A stretch of DNA of 64,000 nt. It comes from Nosema muscidifuracis (Eukaryota; Microsporidia; Nosematidae). The notes beneath the pieces were generated by a model. The model was not told the origin of the DNA, did no database searches, and was given only the letters and a program-made list of their open reading frames with translations. This document shows positions 63,401 through 64,000 of this stretch, one piece after another. Made by a program: the position numbers and the translations under genes. The DNA lies in assembly GCA_028335825.1 (NCBI GenBank), contig JAIOKI010000012.1, positions 186,001-250,000 of the forward strand, read 5' to 3'. Positions within the stretch are counted from its first letter, which is position 1, and every line of letters starts with the position of its first letter.

Positions 63401-64000
63401 GGAGAATCAGTAGGATTCTCAGAAAAGCTGTCCGGATGATATTCTGGACAAAAATAGTTCCATTAGATAGGATAATGGATGAGTTCTGTATTAACAGGAT
63501 TCAAATACAAGCAGCTCTAAATCGCTTTAGAGCATTAAGGAAGTGGAAACACAACAAAACTATAATCTCGGAATTTGTAGAACAAGTTCCAAGAGCCAAA
63601 AAGACTACATGGAGTTCAAGAACTCGACGGTGGTGTAAAAGATATGTCGGACACGACTATGAAAGTATTGACTACAAAGTAGCCAAACAAAGAATAATAG
63701 AGGTATTGAAAGGTAGGAGATCCTATAATACTACCATAGCATCCTCACTAGCAGCACAGTATGGTATATTTGAGTCTCAACTCAAGTACATACTAACACA
63801 AATAAATAAGAGACAGATAAGGAATTACACTAAAATAAGATGTAATTTAATTAGATGGTCTTCTGCGTTAGCTAATGCTCTTAGAATCCCTCAGTATTAT
63901 AGAGAACATTGCTTTCTATGTGAGGGAGAACAGGAAAATCTTGAACATTTCCTGTTAGATTGTCCATCCTTATCTGAGACAAGATCTCTTTATGAGAACA
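60487..64000 (+). CDS. LINE ORF2: APE-type endonuclease and reverse transcriptase (3' end beyond window)
   Basis: 1171 codons are visible. After a ~165-residue basic N-terminal extension without a known domain comes an apurinic-type endonuclease with all expected catalytic positions: N173/N175 (LNINHL), E200 (LCLQETW), Y in INVYVP, D308/N310 (GDMNC), D351 (RRIDTIF) and H375 (GDH). Reverse transcriptase follows: KAAGPDEIP at 599, CFIDFEKAYD at 733, GVRQGCPCSPML at 792 and FADD at 832-835. The C-terminal C-x2-C-x8-H-x4-C knuckle starts at C1142. Together these can nick DNA and prime reverse transcription at the target. The ATG overlaps ORF1 by 11 bases in the +1 frame, suggesting coupled translation. 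Clade appears R1/Jockey/CR1-like; the exact clade is undetermined. Confidence 0.93.
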   Translation, partial: MVPENKILNIDLLRFTLRNQKTSLFKLLRSNESICIDLSYKLIKIKSKCHSRSLGVKSLNYNVMFNLRKKIKLNSLQKKLCLVKALASHIKIPELQKKLTRVNPVLDNCIVGSKRHRRRDTTFTFFAVKKVQKDNFINALKQLNINVLKEKPAKFKQVQKLKTLDKVKLCSLNINHLYGKKEDLEILLKVEKPSILCLQETWKKSTFIGRLEKYMVVETPAIGKNKPGLMTLVRKSGAVRCSKKGNDDNILQTVVEFKTSTGWTKILVINVYVPQDRELKQLTLIKLINLLNIEKNKRCYKEIIVMGDMNCKDSTLKQKLVAGGLNPLINYNRVSGTRILSNGKVSKRRIDTIFRVLKQDSEKVTISQRWAVGDHLLLRRYITLPSPVVETSFTYNRKKMQDPLIEEKLSQLLNRKLFTIEELPRVLKEVCTTEKVYDKVKVRKGLPIKWKHINVYKRFRLATKQVLKQWNDVNAFRYLTLKKEVEETRVKVRRERANLWAFNGINLYKSNRSRDFWKWLKGMSNTSVRLDNVCLQDEEGIAHNEQQKKLEIANKFYAKLATSTVDSDSIYNKSLLKEPPDDVTMEELIKATNNCGNNKAAGPDEIPTELYKVLLRPSLVDKKLPSFLVDEINKFITGASPPVYWSAADMVCLHKKGDETDINNYRGIALINTISKIYLKIINDRLTQFVDTNNILSPYQAGFRAGEECMNQVATLLEVVKRREFRSLKTYLCFIDFEKAYDNVSHELLFNKLQKYCIPEYLINTLKDIYGNTQMRIRIGGDTSSGYSYRKGVRQGCPCSPMLFNLFINDIFDDMTKVIVPRSTIAIPGLMFADDIVVFGDSKNDLELKIQQISKWAVDNQMKVNCNKSGILVWNTNTSYESEDISIDIDFGKICEVTEYRYLGVLIKKSTLEDHLVKDGAFRGKKALEALKPKLLNKSICIPFKGILIKNVLVPALMYGSELWGMSSTRSGRISRILRKAVRMIFWTKIVPLDRIMDEFCINRIQIQAALNRFRALRKWKHNKTIISEFVEQVPRAKKTTWSSRTRRWCKRYVGHDYESIDYKVAKQRIIEVLKGRRSYNTTIASSLAAQYGIFESQLKYILTQINKRQIRNYTKIRCNLIRWSSALANALRIPQYYREHCFLCEGEQENLEHFLLDCPSLSETRSLYEN

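Larger units (their letters stand above)
58528..64000 (+). mobile_element. Nearly complete LINE (non-LTR retrotransposon), cut by window end
   Basis: Two long overlapping frames, ORF1 and ORF2, are uninterrupted to the window edge. From LINE A, the missing part should be about 200 bases of ORF2 plus a ~350-base 3' UTR, giving an element of roughly 6 kb. It has an APE-type endonuclease and RT, so it is not an R2/Dong-type restriction-endonuclease LINE. It lies on the rDNA strand, 77 bases beyond LSU. It looks active or recently active. Confidence 0.93.

Overview
The window is a very AT-rich piece of a microsporidian genome. The diagnosis rests on two rRNA units, each with a very short SSU (about 1.24 kb), one AT-rich spacer, and an LSU of about 2.46 kb whose 5' end carries the 5.8S-equivalent sequence with no second spacer. 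That architecture is established for Microsporidia. Merlin (ISXO2-type), MULE, Ty3/gypsy and LINE sequences fit a transposon-rich, large-genome lineage. I cannot name the species. No intact host protein gene was found in 64 kb.

Layout. (1) 1-9933: a ~9.9-kb unit with a decayed upstream region (including a dead Merlin transposase), a C-rich/G-poor block, SSU, ITS and LSU. (2) 9934-15000: a pile of retroelements downstream of LSU: 5'-truncated LINE A, truncated LINE B in direct tandem, a broken Ty3/gypsy element ending in an LTR-like segment, then pieces of two LINE lineages (C and D). (3) 15000-48600: about 33 kb without a gene, holding a ~480-bp TATTA microsatellite, at least six decayed Ty3/gypsy elements or pieces, two MULE remnants, two further Merlin remnants and a ~2-kb direct repeat (28.75 and 46.0 kb). 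(4) 48615-58527: a second copy of the 9.9-kb rDNA unit. (5) 58528-64000: a nearly complete, apparently intact LINE with ORF1 (635 aa) and ORF2 (endonuclease plus reverse transcriptase), which runs off the window end.

The strongest signal is the link between LINEs and rDNA. Both LSU genes are followed by about 71-77 bases of shared flank, and then both break at the same nucleotide (after ...AAGTAAATTG) into LINE sequence in the same orientation. One is a 5'-truncated copy and the other a nearly full copy preceded by a scrap of an older relative's ORF2. Truncated copies stack head-to-tail, and the LINE 3' UTR has a compact predicted RNA fold. Together this suggests a LINE lineage with an apurinic-type endonuclease that homes to the rDNA 3' flank or to its own tails, perhaps in a subtelomeric setting. 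The rDNA unit itself shows mosaic identity between copies: a perfect 677-bp block, then several percent divergence, then near-identical rRNA genes. This points to gene conversion or strong constraint on the rRNA core.
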